Assembly: GCF_051401765.1 (NCBI RefSeq)
Contig: NW_027480564.1
Location: 744,001-808,000 of the forward strand
Length of the DNA stretch: 64,000 nt
From: Calliopsis andreniformis
Lineage: Eukaryota; Arthropoda; Insecta; Hymenoptera; Andrenidae
Direction of reading: 5' to 3'
Part shown: positions 25,816 to 38,660 of the stretch, piece after piece
Numbering within the stretch: the first letter of the stretch is position 1
Layout: each line of letters opens with the position of its first letter
Notes under the pieces: generated by a model
Databases searched by the model: none
What the model was told of the DNA's origin: nothing
The model's input: the letters and a program-made list of their open reading frames with translations, nothing else
Translations under genes and position numbers: made by a program

Positions 25816-28800
25816 GATTCGGGGTGGAGGTTTGAGGTCTGAGGATTGATGGTTGAGGACTAAGGATTGAGGATTGAGGATTGACGCTTGAGGATTGAGG
25901 ATTGATGATGGAGGATTGAAGAGAGAGGACTGAGTGTTGAGGATTGAGTGTTGAGAATTGATCTTTGAGGATTGAGATTTGATTATTGAATATTTTGGGT
26001 TGAGTATTGAACCATGAGAATTCAGGATATTCTATTGAGTATTGAGAATTGAGGATTGACGGTTGAGTATTGAGGATTGATGGTTGAGGGTTGTGCGTTG
26101 AATATCGAGGATTGAGGATTGAGGATTGAGGATTGGGGATTGAGGATTGAAGGTTGAGTATTGATGATTGAAGATTGAGGATTGAGGATTGAGGGTTGAG
26201 GTTTGAGAACGAGGACTGACGGTTGAAGTTTGAGGTTTGAGGATTGAGGATTGAGGACTGAGGACTGAGGATTGAGGATTGAGCATTGAGCATTGAGGAT
26301 TGAAGATTGAGGACTGAGGATTGAGGATTGAAGATTGAGTATTGAGGATTGAAGATTGAGGATTGAGGATTGAGGATTGAGGATTCAGGATGAGGGCTGA
26401 GGGTTGAGGATTGAGGTTTGAGGACTGAGGACTGAGGATTGAGGATTGAAAATTGAGGATTGAGGATTGAGGATTGAAGATTGAGGATTGAGGATTAAGG
26501 ATTGAAGGTTCAGTAATGAGGATTGAAGATAGAGAATTGAGGATTGAGGATTGAACATTGAGGACTGAGTGTTGCGGGTTGAGTGATGAGAATTGATGTT
26601 TGTGGATAGTGGTTTGAAGATTGCAGATCGAGTATTGAGTGTTGAAAGCTGTGAATTGAGGATATTCTACTGAGGATTGAGGATTGACTACTGATTGCTG
26701 AGGACTGAGGGCTGAAGATTGAGGACTCAGGATTGAGGATTCGGAATTGAGGTTTGTGGACTGAGGATTGAGGATTGAAGATTGTGGATTGAGGATTGAG
26801 GATTGAGGATTGAGGATTGAGGTTTGAGGATTGAAGATTGAGGATTGGGTATTGAGGTTTGAGCATTGGGGGTTGAGGTTTGAGGACGAGGACTGACGGT
26901 TGAGGATTGAGAATTGAGGTTTGACGCTTGAGGATTGAGGATTGAGGATGGAGGATTGAAGAGAGAGGACTGAGTGTTGAGGATTGCGTGTTGAGTATTG
27001 ATGTTTGAGGACTGAGATTTGATTATTGAATATTGTGGATTGAGTATTGAACCAGGAGAATTCAGGATATTCTTTTGGGTATTGAGAATTGAGGATTGAT
27101 GGTTGAGGGTTGTGCGTTGAATATTGAGGATTGAGGATTGAGGATTGAGGATTGAGGATTGAAGATTGAGTATTGATGATTGAAGATTGAGGATTGAGGA
27201 TTGAGTGTTGAGGTTTGAGGACGAGGACTGACGGTTGAGGATTGAGGTTTAAGGATTGAGGATTGAGGATTGAGGACTGAAGGTTGAATATTGATGATTG
27301 AAGATTGAGAATTCAGTATTGATGGTTGTGGATTGAGGACGAGGTCTGAGGGTTGAGTATTGCTGTTTGAGGTCTGAGGATTGAGGATTGAGGATTGAGA
27401 ATTGAGGATTGAGGATTGAGGATTGAAGATTGAGGATTGGGTATTGAGGAATGAAGAATGAGGATTGAGGATTGAGTATTGAGGATCGAGGATTGAAGAC
27501 TGAGTATTGAGGATTGAAGGTTGAGGATTGAGTATCGAGGATTGAGGATTGCGGACAGAGGATTGAGGATTGCAGATTGAGTATTGAGGATTGAAGATTG
27601 AGGATTGAGGATTGAGGATTGAGGTTTGAGGATTGACGATTGAGGATTGGGGATTGAGGATTGACGATTGAGTATTGAGTATTGAGGATTGAGAATTGAG
27701 GATTGATTATTGAAGATTGAGTATTGAGGATTGAAGATTGAGTATTGAGGATTCAGGATTGAGGTTTGAGGACTGAGGATTGAGGATTGAGGATTGAAGA
27801 TTGAGTATTGAGGATTGAAGATTGAGGATTGAGGATTGAGGATTGAGGATTGAGGATTGAAGGTTCAGTATTGAGGATTGAAGATAGAGAATTGAGGATT
27901 GAGGATTGAACATCGAGGACTGAGTGTTGAGGGTTGAGTGATGAGAATTGATGTTTGTGGATAGTGGTTTGAAGATTGCAGATCGAGTATTGAGTGTTGA
28001 AAGCTGTGAATTGAGGATATTCTACTGAGGATTGAGGATTGACTACTGATTGCTGAGGACTGAGGGCTGAAGATTGAGGCCTGGGAATTGAGGATTGAAG
28101 AATGAGGATTGAGGATTGAGGATTGAAGATTGAGGATTGCAGATTGAGTATTGAGGATTGAAGATTGAGTGTTGAGGATTGAGGGTTGAGGATTGAGCAT
28201 TGAGGATTGAGGATTGAGGATTGAGGATTGTAGATTGAGTATTGAGGAATGAAGATTGAGGATTGAGGATTGAGGTTTGAGGATTGAGGATTTAAGATTG
28301 AGGATTGGGGATTGAGGATTGACGATTGAGGATTGAGTATTGAGGACTGAGAATTGAGGATTGAGGATTGAAGATTCAGGATTGAGGATTGAAGATTGAG
28401 TATTGATGATTGAAGAATGAGGATTGAGGATTGAGTGTTGAGGATTGAGGACGAGGGCTGACGATTGAGGATTGAGGTTTGAGGATTGAGGATTGTGGAT
28501 TGAGGAATGAGGATTGAGGATTGAGGATTTAGTATTGAGGATTGATGACTGAGTATTGAGGATTGAAAATTGAGGATTGAGGATTGAGGATTGAAGATTG
28601 AGGATTGGGGACTGAGTGTTGAGGGTTGAGTGATGAGAATTGATGATTGTGGATAGAGATTTGAAGATTTCAGGTTGAGTATTGAGTATTGAAACCTGTG
28701 AATTGAGGATATACTATTGAGGATTGAGGATTGACAACTGATTGTTGAGGACTGAGGTCTGAAGACTGAGGATTCAGGTTTGAGGATTCAGGATTGAGGT

Positions 28801-29220
28801 TTGAGGACTGAGGATTGAGGATTGAGGATTGAGGATTGAGGATTGAGGATTGAGGATTGAGGATTGAGGGTTGAGGATTGAAGATTGAGGATTGGGTATT
28901 GCGGATTGAACATTGAGGATTGAAGATTGAGGGTTGGGTGTTGAGGATTGAAGAATGAGGATTGAGGATTGAGGATTGTGGAATAAGGATTGAAGATTCA
29001 GTATTGAGGATTGAAGATTGAGAATTACGGATTGAGGATTGAGGATTGAAGATTGAGTATTGAGGATTGAAGATTGAGGATTGAGGACGGAGTATTGAGG
29101 ATTGAGGATTGAGGATTGAGTATTGAGTATTGAGGATGGAAGACTGAGGATTGGTTATTGAGGATTGAACGTTGAGGATTGAGGGTTGAGGATTGAGGAT
29201 TGAGGATTGAAGATTGAAGA
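25816..29220 (+). repeat. Unit L9, left-domain part (order A-B-A'-B-C)
   Basis: This begins as a near-complete long unit: A (about 26030, with GTTGAACGAGG-type changes near 26216), B (about 26665), A' (about 27065), B (about 28015) and C (about 28705, where the core reads GATATACT in place of GATATTCT). After C, at about 28790, the text gains an extra GATTCAGGATTGAGG stretch followed by a long run of nearly pure GAGGATT (about 28812-28868). From about 29.2 kb the text matches the right domain. Confidence 0.75.
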
Positions 29221-32200
29221 TTGAATATTAATGATTGAAGATTGAGGATTGAGGATTGTGGGTTGTGGATTGAGGACGAGGACTGAGGGTTGAGTATTGG
29301 TGATTGAAGTCTGAGGATTGAGGATTGAGGATTAAGAAATGAGGATTGAGGATTGAGGATTGAAGATTGAGGATTCGGTATTGAGGATTGAGGATTGAGG
29401 ATTGAAGATTGAGTATTGAGGATTGACGATTGAGGATTGAGGACTGAGAATTGAGGATTGAGGATTGAGGATTGGGGATTGAGGATTGAAGACTGAGGAT
29501 TGGGTATTGAGGATTGAACATTGAGGGTAGAGAGTTGAGGATTGAGGATTGAGGATTGAGGATTGAAGATTGAATATTAATGATTGAAGATTGAGGATTG
29601 AGGATTGAGGGTTGCGGATTGAGGACGAGGACTGGGGGTTGAGTATTGGTGTTTGAAGTCTGAGGATTTAGGATTGTGGATTGAGAATTGAGGATTGTGG
29701 ATTGAGGATTGAAGATTGAGGATTCGGTATTGAGGATTGAAGAATGAGAATTGAGGAGTGAGGACTGAGGACTGAGGATTGCAGTTTGAGTATTGAGGAT
29801 TGAAGATTGAGGATTGAGGATTGAGGATTGAGGATTGAGGATTGAGGATTGAGGATTGAGGATTCAAGATTGAGTATTGAGGATTGAAGATTGAGGACTG
29901 AGGATTGAGGATTGAGGATTGATGATTGAAGATTGAGGATTGGGGATTGAGGACTGAGGATTGACGATTGAGTATTGAGCATTGATGATTGAGAATTGAG
30001 GATTGAGGATTGAAGATTGAGTATTGAGGATTGAAGATTGAGGATTGAGGATTGTGGATTGAAGATTGAGGACTGAGTGTTGAGGGTTGCGTGATGAGGA
30101 TTGATGTTTGTGGATTGAGATTTGAAGATTGAAGAATGGGGATTGAGTATTGAAAACTGTGAATTGAGGATATTCTATTGAGGATTGAGGATTGACAATT
30201 GCTTGTTGAGGACTTATGGGTGAAGATTGAGGATTCAGGTTTGAGGATTCAGGATTGACGTTTGAGGACTGAGGATTGAGGATTGAGGATTGAGGATTGA
30301 GGATTGATGGCTGAGGGTTGTGCGTTGAATATTGAGGATTGAGGATTGAGGATTGAGGATTGCGGATTGAGGATTGAAGATAGAGTATTGATTATTGAAG
30401 ATTGAGGATTGAGGATTGGGGGTTGAGGTTTGAGGACGAGGACAGACGGTTGAGGATTGAGGTTTGAGGATTGAGGATTGAGGATTGAGGACTGAGGATT
30501 GAGGATTGAGGATTGTGCATTGAGGATTGCAGATTGTGGACTGAGGATTGAGGATTGAAGATTGAGTATTGAGGGTTGAAGGTTGAGTATTGAGGATTGA
30601 GGATTTAGGATTGAGGATGAGGGCTGTGGGTTGAGGATTGAGGTTTGAGGACTGAGGACTGAGGATTGAGCATTGACGATTGAGAATTGAGGATTGTGTA
30701 TTGAGTATTGAGGATTGAGGATTGAGGATTGAAGATTGAATAGTGATGATTGAAGATTGAGGATCGAGGATTGAGGGTTGTGGATTGAGGACGAGGACTG
30801 AGGGTTGAGTATTGATGTTTGAGGTCTGAGGATTGAGGATTGAGGATTGAGAATTGAGGACTGAGGATTGAGGATTGGGGGTTGAGGTTTGAGGACGAGG
30901 ACAGACGGTTGAGGATTGAGGTTTGAGGATTGAGGATTGAGGATTGAGGACTGAGGATTGAGGATTGACGATTGTGCATTGAGGATTGCAGATTGTGGAC
31001 TGAGGATTGATGATTGAAGATTGAGGATCGAGGATTGAGGGTTGTGGATTGAGGACGAGGACTGAGGGTTGAGTATTGATGTTTGAGGTCTGAGGATTGA
31101 GGATTGAGGATTGAGAATTGAGGACTGAGGATTGAGGATTGAAGATTGAGGATTGGGTGTTGAGGATTGAAGAATGTGGATAGAGGATTGATTATTGAGG
31201 ATTGAGGATTGAAGATTGACTATTGAGGATTGAAGATTGAAGACTGAGGATTGAAGATTGGGGATTGAGGGTTGAGGGTTGAAGATTGAGGATTGGGTAT
31301 TGCGGATTGAACATAGAGGATTGAAGATTGAGGATTGGGTGTTGAGGATAGAAGAATGAGGATTGAGGATAGAGGATTGAGGATTGAGGATTGAGGATTG
31401 AAGATTCAGTATTGAGGATTGAAGATTGAGGATTGAGGATTGACGATTGAGGATTGAAGATTGAGTATTGAGGATTGAAGATTAAGGATTGAGGACTGAG
31501 TATTGAGGATTGAGGATTGAGGATTGAGGATTGAGGATTGAGGATTGAGGATTGAGGGTTGAGTATTGAAGATTGAGTATTGGGTATTGCGGATTGAAGA
31601 TTGAGGCTTGGGTGTTGAGGATTGAAGAATGAGGATTGAGGGTTGAGAACTGAGGACTGAGGATTGAGGATTGAAGTTTGAGGATTGAGGATTGAGGATG
31701 AGGGCTGAGGGTTGAGGATTGAGGTTTGTGGACTGAGGAATAAGGATTGAGGATTGAGAGTTGAGGATTGAGGATTGAGGATTGAGGATTGAGGATTGGG
31801 TGTTGAGGATTGAAGAATGAGGATTGAGGAATGAGGATTGAGGATTGAGGATTTAGGATTCAAAAATGAGCATTGAGGATTGAAGCCTGGCGATTGAGGA
31901 TTGAGGATTGAGGATTGACGGTTGAGGATGGAGGATTGAAGATTGAGTATTGAGGATTGAAGATTGAGGATCGAGGATTGAGGATTGAGGATTGAGTATT
32001 GAAGATTGAGTGTTGGGGACTGAGTGTTGAGTGTTGAATGATGAGAATTGATGCTTGTGAATAAAGATTTGAAAATTGCAGATTGAGTATTGAGTATTGA
32101 AAACTGTGAATTGATAATATTCTATTGAGGATTGATAATTGACAACTGATTGTTGAGGACTGAGGTCTGAAGATTGAGGATTCAGGATTGAGGATACAGG

Positions 32201-32410
32201 TTTGAGGTTCGAGGACTGAGGATTGAGGGTTGAGGATTGAGGTTTGAGGATTGAGGTTTGAGGATTGAGGATTGGGGATTGAAGATTGAGGATTGTGTAT
32301 TGCGGATTGAACATTGAGGATTGAGGATTGAGGATTGAGGATTCAGGACTGAGGATTGAGGATTGATGATTGAGGATTGAGGATTGAGAATTGAGGATTG
32401 AGGATTGAGG
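29220..32410 (+). repeat. Right-domain type segment embedded in the left domain
   Basis: This stretch lacks the A, A' and B landmarks. It carries texts otherwise typical of 37-64 kb: GAATATTAATGATTG with GGTTGCGGATTG (about 29575-29625), GGATTGCAGTTTGAG (about 29775), GATTGACGTTT (30253) and the GATTGACTATTGAGG cluster (about 31215). Landmarks are D (about 30170) and E (about 32115). The 30.4-31.1 kb part is internally duplicated. The left-domain text returns at about 32411 with the end of a C landmark (GATTGACAACTG), so the segment may be an exchanged or inserted block. Confidence 0.7.
30400..31190 (+). repeat. Nested local duplications
   Basis: GACAGACGG recurs at 30441 and 30900 (offset 459) with long matching flanks that include GTGCATTGAGGATTGCAG. 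GGATCGAGGATTGAGGG recurs at 30761 and 31025 (offset 264), and the GGTTGAGTATTGATGTTTG text after it also recurs. The two offsets interleave, so at least two separate duplication events overlap here. Confidence 0.8.
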
Positions 32411-32411
32411 A
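31619..32411 (+). repeat. E block, copy 2
   Basis: This is the partner of the segment at 19.04-19.82 kb. It has one additional heptamer near 32248-32268, where GAGGTTTGAGGATT is present twice, and GAGTGTTGGGG in place of GAGGGTTGGGG near 32010. It lies at the end of the embedded right-type segment. Confidence 0.85.
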
Positions 32412-33011
32412 TTGACAACTGATTGTTGAGGACTGAGGTCCGAAGACTGAGGATTCAGGTTTGAGGATTGAGGATTGAGGATTGAGGATTGAGGGTTGAG
32501 GATTGAAGATTGAGGATTGGGTATTGCGGATTGAACATTGAGGGTTGAAAATTGACGGTTGGGTGTTGAGGATTGAAGAATGAGGATTGAGGATTGAGGA
32601 TTGAGGAATAAGGATTGAAGATTCAGTATTGAGGATTGAAGATTGAGGATTACGGATTGAGGTTTGAGGATTGAAGATTGAGTATTGAGGATTGAAGATT
32701 GAGGATTGAGGACGGAGTATTGAAGATTGAGGATTGAGTATTGAGTATTGAGGATGGAAGACTGAGGATTGGGTATTGAGGATTGAACGTTGAGGATTGA
32801 GGGTTGAGGATTGAGGATTGAGGATTGAAGATTGAGGACTGAGTGTTGAGGGTTGCGTGATGAGAATTGATGTTTGTGGATTGAGATTTGAAGATTGAAG
32901 AATGGGGATTGAGTACTGAAAACTGTGAATTGAGGATATTCTATTGAGGATTGAGGATTGACAATTGATTGCTGAGGACTTATGGCTGAAGATTGAGGAT
33001 TCAGGATTGAG
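32411..33011 (+). repeat. Left-domain remnant between the embedded right-type segment and L10
   Basis: This 0.6 kb stretch begins inside the downstream half of a C landmark (GATTGACAACTGATTG then GGTCCGAAGACTGAGG) and continues with the GGATTACGGATTGAGG and GGACGGAGTATTG texts that follow C in L1/L2 (compare 3150-3230). It ends with a D landmark at about 32935. It is therefore the 3' part of a left-domain unit whose 5' part is replaced by right-type sequence. Confidence 0.7.
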
Positions 33012-36000
33012 GATTCGGGGTGGAGGTTTGAGGTCTGAGGATTGATGGTTGAGGATTAAGGATTGAGGATTGAGGATTGACGCTTGAGGATTGAGGATTG
33101 ATGATGGAGGATTGAAGACAGAGGACTGAGTGTTGAGGATTGAGTGTTGAGAATTGATGTTTGTGGATTGAGATTTGATTATTGAATATTTTGGATTGAG
33201 TATTGAACCATGAGAATTCAGGATATTCTATTGAGTGTTGAGAATTGAGGATTGACGGTTGAGTATTGAGGATTGATGGTTGAGGGTTGTGCGTTGAATA
33301 TTGAGGATTGAGGATTGAGGATTGAGGATTGGGGATTGAGGATTGAAGGCTGAGTATTGATGATTGAAGATTGAGGATTGAGGATTGAGGGTTGAGGTTT
33401 GAGGACGAGGACTGACGGTTGAAGATTGAGGTTTGAGGATTGAGGATTGAGGACTGAGGACTGAGGATTGAGGATTGAGCATTGAGCATTGAGGATTGAA
33501 GATTGAGGACTGAAGATTGAGGATTGAAGATTGAGTATTGAGGATTGAAGATTGAGGATTGAGGATTGAGGATTGACGATTCAGGATGAGGGCTGAGGGT
33601 TGAGGATTGAGGTTTGAGGACTGAGGACTGAGGATTGAGGATTGGAAATTGAGGATTGAGGATTGAGGATTGAAGATTGAGGATTGAGGATTAAGGATTG
33701 AAGGTTCAGTAATGAGGATTGAAGATAGAGAATTGAGGATTGAGGATTGAACATTGAGGACTGAGTGTTGCGGGTTGAGTGATGAGAATTGATGTTTGTG
33801 GATAGTGGTTTGAAGATTGGAGATCGAGTATTGAGTGTTGAAAGCTGTGCATTGAGGATATTCTACTGAGGATTGAGGATTGACTACTGATTGCTGAGGA
33901 CTGAGGGGTGAAGATTGAGGCCTGGGCATTGAGGATTGAAGAATGAGGATTGTGGATTGAGGATTGAAGATTGAGGATTGCAGATTGAGTATTGAGGATT
34001 GAAGATGGAGGGTTGAGGATTGAGGATTGAGGATTGAGCATTGAGGATTGAGGATTGAGGATTGAGGATTGTAGATTGAGTATTGAGGAATGAAGATTGA
34101 GGATAGAGGATTGAGGTTTGAGGATTGAGGATTGAAGATTGAGGATTGGGGATTGAGGATTGACGATTGAGAATTGAGTATTGAGGACTGAGAATTGAGG
34201 ATTGAGGATTGAAGATTGAGGATTGAGGATTGAAGATTGAGTATTGATGATTGAAGAATGAGGATTGAGGATTGAGTGTTGAGGATTGAGGACGAGGGCT
34301 GACGGTTGAGGATTGAGGTTTGAGGATTGAGGATTGTGGATTGAGGACTGAGGATTGAGGATTGAGGATTTAGTATTGAGGATTGATGACTGAGTATTGA
34401 GGATTGAAAATTGAGGATTGAGGATTGAGGATTGAGGATTGAAAATTGAGGATTGGGGACTGAGTGTTGAGGGTTGAGTGATGAGAATTGATGATTGTGG
34501 ATAGAGATTTGAAGATTTCAGGTTGAGTATTGAGTATTGAAACATGTGAATTGAGGATATTCTATTGAAGATTGAGGATTGACAACTGATTGTTGAGGAC
34601 TGAGGTCTGAAGGCTGAGGATTCAGGTTTGAGGATTGAGGATTGAGGATTGAGGATTGAGGGTTGAGGATTGAAGATTGAGGATTGGGTATTGCGGATTG
34701 AACATTGAGGGTTGAAGATTGAGGGTTGGGTGTTGAGGATTGAAGAATGAGGATTGAGGATTGAGGATTGAGGAATAAGGATTGAAGATTCAGTATTGAG
34801 GATTGAAGATTGAGGATTACGGATTGAGGATTGAGGATTGAAGATTGAGTATTGAGGATTGAAGATTGAGGATTGAGGACGGAGTATTGAGGATTGAGGA
34901 TTGAGTATTGAGTATTGAGGATGGAAGACTGAGGATTGGGTATTGAGGATTGAACGTTGAGGATTGAGGGTTGAGGATTGAGGATTGAGGATTGAGGATT
35001 GAAGATTGAGGATTGGGGATTGAGGATTGACGATTGAGTATTGAGCACTGAGGATTGAGAATTGAGGACTGAGGATTGAAGATTGAGTATTGAGGATTGA
35101 AGATTGAGGATTGAGGATTGAGGATTGAAGATTGAGGACTGAGTGTTGAGGGTTGCGTGATGAGAATTGATGTTTGTGGATTGAGATTTGAAGATTGAAG
35201 AATGGGGATTGAGTACTGAAAACTGTGAATTGAGGATATTCTATTGAGGATTGAGGATTGACAATTGATTGCTGAGGACTTATGTCGGAAGATTGAGGAT
35301 TCAGGATTGAGGATTCGGGGTGGAGGTTTGAGGTCTGAGGATTGATGGTTGAGGATTAAGGGTTGAGGATTGAGGATTGACGCTTGAGGATTGAGGATTG
35401 ATAATGGAGGATTGAAGAGAGAGGACTGAGTGTTGAGGATTGAGTGTTGAGAATTAATGTTTGAGGATTGAGATTTGATTATTGAATATTTTGGATTGAG
35501 TATTGAACCATGAGAATTCAGGATATTCTATTGAGTATTGAGAATTGAGGATTGACGGTTGAGTATTGAGGATTGATGGTTGAGGGTTGTGCGTTGAATG
35601 TTGAGGATTGAGGATTGAGGATTGAGGATTGGGGATTGAGGATTGAAGGTTGAGTATTGATGATTGAAGATTGAGGATTGAGGATTGAGTGTTGAGGTTT
35701 GAGGACGAGGACTGACGGTTGAAGATTGAGGTTTGAGGATTGAGGATTGAGGACTGAGGACTGAGGATTGAGGATTGAGCATTGAGCATTGAGGATTGAA
35801 GACTGAGGACTGAGGATTGAGGATTGAAGATTGAGTATTGAGGATTGAAGATTGAGGATTGAGGATTGAGGATTGAGGATTCAGGATGAGGGCTGAGGGT
35901 TGAGGATTGAGGTTTGAGGACTGAGGACTGAGGATTGAGGATTGAAAATTGAGGATTGAGGATTGAGGATTGAAGATTGAGGATTGAGGATTAAGGATTG

Positions 36001-37442
36001 AAGGTTCAGTAATGAGGATTGAAGATAGAGAATTGAGGATTGAGGATTGAGCATTGAGGACTGAGTGTTGCGGGTTGAGTGATGAGAATTGATGTTTGTG
36101 GATAGTGGTTTGAAGATTGCAGATCGAGTATTGAGTGTTGAAAGCTGTGAATTGAGGATATTCTACTGAGGATTGAGGATTGACTACTGATTGCTGAGGA
36201 CTGAGGGCTGAAGATTGAGGCCTGGGCATTGAGGATTGAAGAATGAGGATTGAGGATTGAGGATTGAAGATTGAGGATTGCAGATTGAGTATTGAGGATT
36301 GAAGATTGAGGGTTGAGGATTGAAGATTGAGGATTGAGCATTGAGGATTGAGGATTGAGGATTGAGGATTGTAGATTGAGTATTGAGGAATGAAGATTGA
36401 GGATTGAGGATTGAGGTTTGAGGATTGAGGATTGAAGATTGAGGATTGGGGATTGAGGATTGACGATTGAGGATTGAGTATTGAGGACTGAGAATTGAGG
36501 ATTGAGGATTGAAGATTGAGGATTGAGGATTGAAGATTGAGTATTGATGATTGAAGAATGAGGATTGAGGATTGAGTGTTGAGGATTGAGGACGAGGGCT
36601 GACGATTGAGGATTGAGGTTTGAGGATTGAGGATTGTGGATTGAGGACTGAGGATTGAGGATTGAGGATTTAGTATTGAGGATTGATGACTGAGTATTGA
36701 GGATTGAAAATTGAGGATTGAGGATTGAGTATTGAGGATTGAATATTGAGGATTGAGGATTGAGGATTGAGGATTGAGTATTCAGGATTGAGGGTTGAGG
36801 ATTGAGGATTGAGGATTGAAGATTGAAGATTGAATATTAATGATTGAAGATTGAGGATTGAGGATTGAGGGTTGTGGATTGAGGACGAGGACTGAGGGTT
36901 GAGTATTGGTGTTTGAAGTCTGAGGATTGAGGATTGAGGATTAAGAAATGAGGATTGAGGATTGAGGATTGAAGATTGAGGATTCGGTATTGAGGATTGA
37001 AGAATGAGGATTGAGGAGTGAGGACTGAGGATTGAGGATTGAGGATTGAGGTTTGAGGATTGAGGATTGAAGATTGAGTATTGAGGATTGAAGATTGAGG
37101 ATTGAGGATTGAGGATTGAGGATTGAGGATTGAAGATTGAGGATTGGGGATTGAGCATTGACGATTGAGTATTGAGCACTGAGGATTGAGAATTGAGGAT
37201 TGAGGATTCAAGATTGAGTATTGAGGATTGAAGATTGAGGATTGAGGATTGAGGATTGAAGATTGAGGACTGAGTGTTGAGGGTTGCGTGATGAGAATTG
37301 ATGTTTGTGGATTGAGATTTGAAGATTGAAGAATGGGGATTGAGTACTGAAAACTGTGAATTGAGGATATTCTATTGAGGATTGAGGATTGACAATTGAT
37401 TGCTGAGGACTTATGGCTGAAGATTGAGGATTCAGGATTGAG
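33012..37442 (+). repeat. Units L10 and L11, last left-domain copies
   Basis: Markers at 33012 and 35312 open two units. L10 (2,300 bases) has the order A (about 33220), B (about 33855), C (about 34555), D (about 35235). L11 (2,131 bases) has A (about 35520), B (about 36150) and D (about 37365), its C landmark being lost at about 36725. The next marker at 37443 is the last but one in the window; its A block is missing and right-domain text follows at once. This marks the boundary of the left family. Confidence 0.8.
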
Positions 37443-38660
37443 GATTCGGGGTGGAGGTTTGAGGACTGAGGATTGAGGATTGAGGATTGAGGATTGAGGA
37501 TTGATGGCTGAGGGTTGTGCGTTGAATATTGAGGATTGAGGATTGAGGATTGAGGATTGAGGATTGCGGATTGAGGATTGAAGATAGAGTATTGATGATT
37601 GAAGATTGAGGATTGAGGATTGGGGGTTGAGGTTTGAGGACGAGGACTGACGGTTGAGGATTGAGGTTTGAGGATTGAGGATTGAGGATTGAGGACTGAG
37701 GATTGAGGATTGAGGATTGTGCATTGAGGATTGCAGATTGTGGACTGAGGATTGAGGATTGAAGATTGAGTATTGAGGGTTGAAGATTGAGGATTGAGGA
37801 TTGAGGATTTAGGATTGAGGATGAGGGCTGTGGGTTGAGGATTGAGGTTTGAGGACTGAGGACTGAGGATTGAGGATTGAGAATTGAGGATTGAGGATTG
37901 AGGATTGAAGAATGAGGATTGGGTATTGAGGATTGAAGAATGACGAGTGAGGATTGAGGATTGAGGATTGAGGATTGAGGATTGAAGGTTGAGTATTCAG
38001 GATTGGAGATTGACGATTGAGGATTGAGGACCGAGGATTGAGGATTGAGGATTGAAGGTTGAGTATTGAGGATTGACGATTGACGATTGAGGATTGAGAA
38101 TTGAGGATTGAGGATTGAGGAATGAGCATTGAAGGTTGAGTATTGAGGATTGAACGTTGAGGACTGTGGATTGAGGATTGAGGATTCAGGATTGAATATT
38201 GAGGACTGGGTACTGAGTGTTGAGGGTTGAGTGATGAGAATTGATGTTTGTGGATAGAGATTTGAAGATTGAGGATTGGGTATTGGGGATTGAAGAATGA
38301 GGATTGAGGATTGAGGATTGAGGGTTGAGGATTGAGGATTGAGGATTGAATATTGAGTATTCAGTATTGGAGATTGACGATTGAGGATTGATGACCGAGG
38401 ATTGAGGATTGAGGATTGGAAATTGAGTATCGAGGATTGAAGATTGAGGATTGAGGATTGAGGATTGGGGATTGAGGATTGAATATTGAGGATTGGGGAC
38501 TGAGTGTTGAGGGTTGAGTGATGAGAATTGATGTTTGTGGGTACAGATTTGAAAATTGCAGGTTGAGTATTGAGCATTGAAGCCTGTGAATTGAGGATAT
38601 TCTATTGAGGATTGAGGATTGACAACTGATTGTTGAGGACTGAGGGCTGAAATTGAGGAT
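37443..38660 (+). repeat. F block (about 1.2 kb), exemplar of six copies
   Basis: The order of texts is GATTGATGGCTGAGGG, GTGCGTTGAATATTG, GACGAGGACTGACGG, GATTGTGCATTGAGG, GATGAGGGCTGTGGG, GGACCGAGG, GAACGTTGAGG, a truncated landmark, a second GACCGAGG and the F landmark. Other copies span about 41,560-42,740, 46,221-47,430, 54,262-55,490, 57,060-57,840 (about 440 bases deleted) and 62,198-63,420. Each copy yields overlapping open frames in two - strand frames, with no sign of frame preservation. Confidence 0.85.
38496..38660 (+). repeat. Class F landmark, exemplar
   Basis: The block contains GTTTGTGGGTACAG, GCAGGTTGAG, GAGCATTGAAGCCTGTG, the core GATATTCTATTGAGG, GACAACTGATTGTTG, and GGGCTGAAATTGAGG, which breaks the heptamer register, then GAGAATTCAGG with an EcoRI site. 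Other copies lie near 42675, 47370, 55425, 57775 and 63350. Each is preceded about 280 bases upstream by a truncated landmark that stops after GGATAGAGATTTGAAG. Restricted to the right domain. Confidence 0.85.

Noticed and set aside
24..37443. CRISPR array, with landmarks as repeats and heptamers as spacers
   Set aside because: Spacing is hundreds of bases, the intervals are themselves repetitive, landmarks are too long and variable, and no cas genes are present.
37432..38577. A conserved family of 381-codon genes (also at 46210-47355 and 54262-55407)
   Set aside because: Conservation of these frames follows from DNA duplication of the F block. The sister copies at 41.6-42.7 and 57.1-57.8 kb break the frame, and a second frame is equally conserved.
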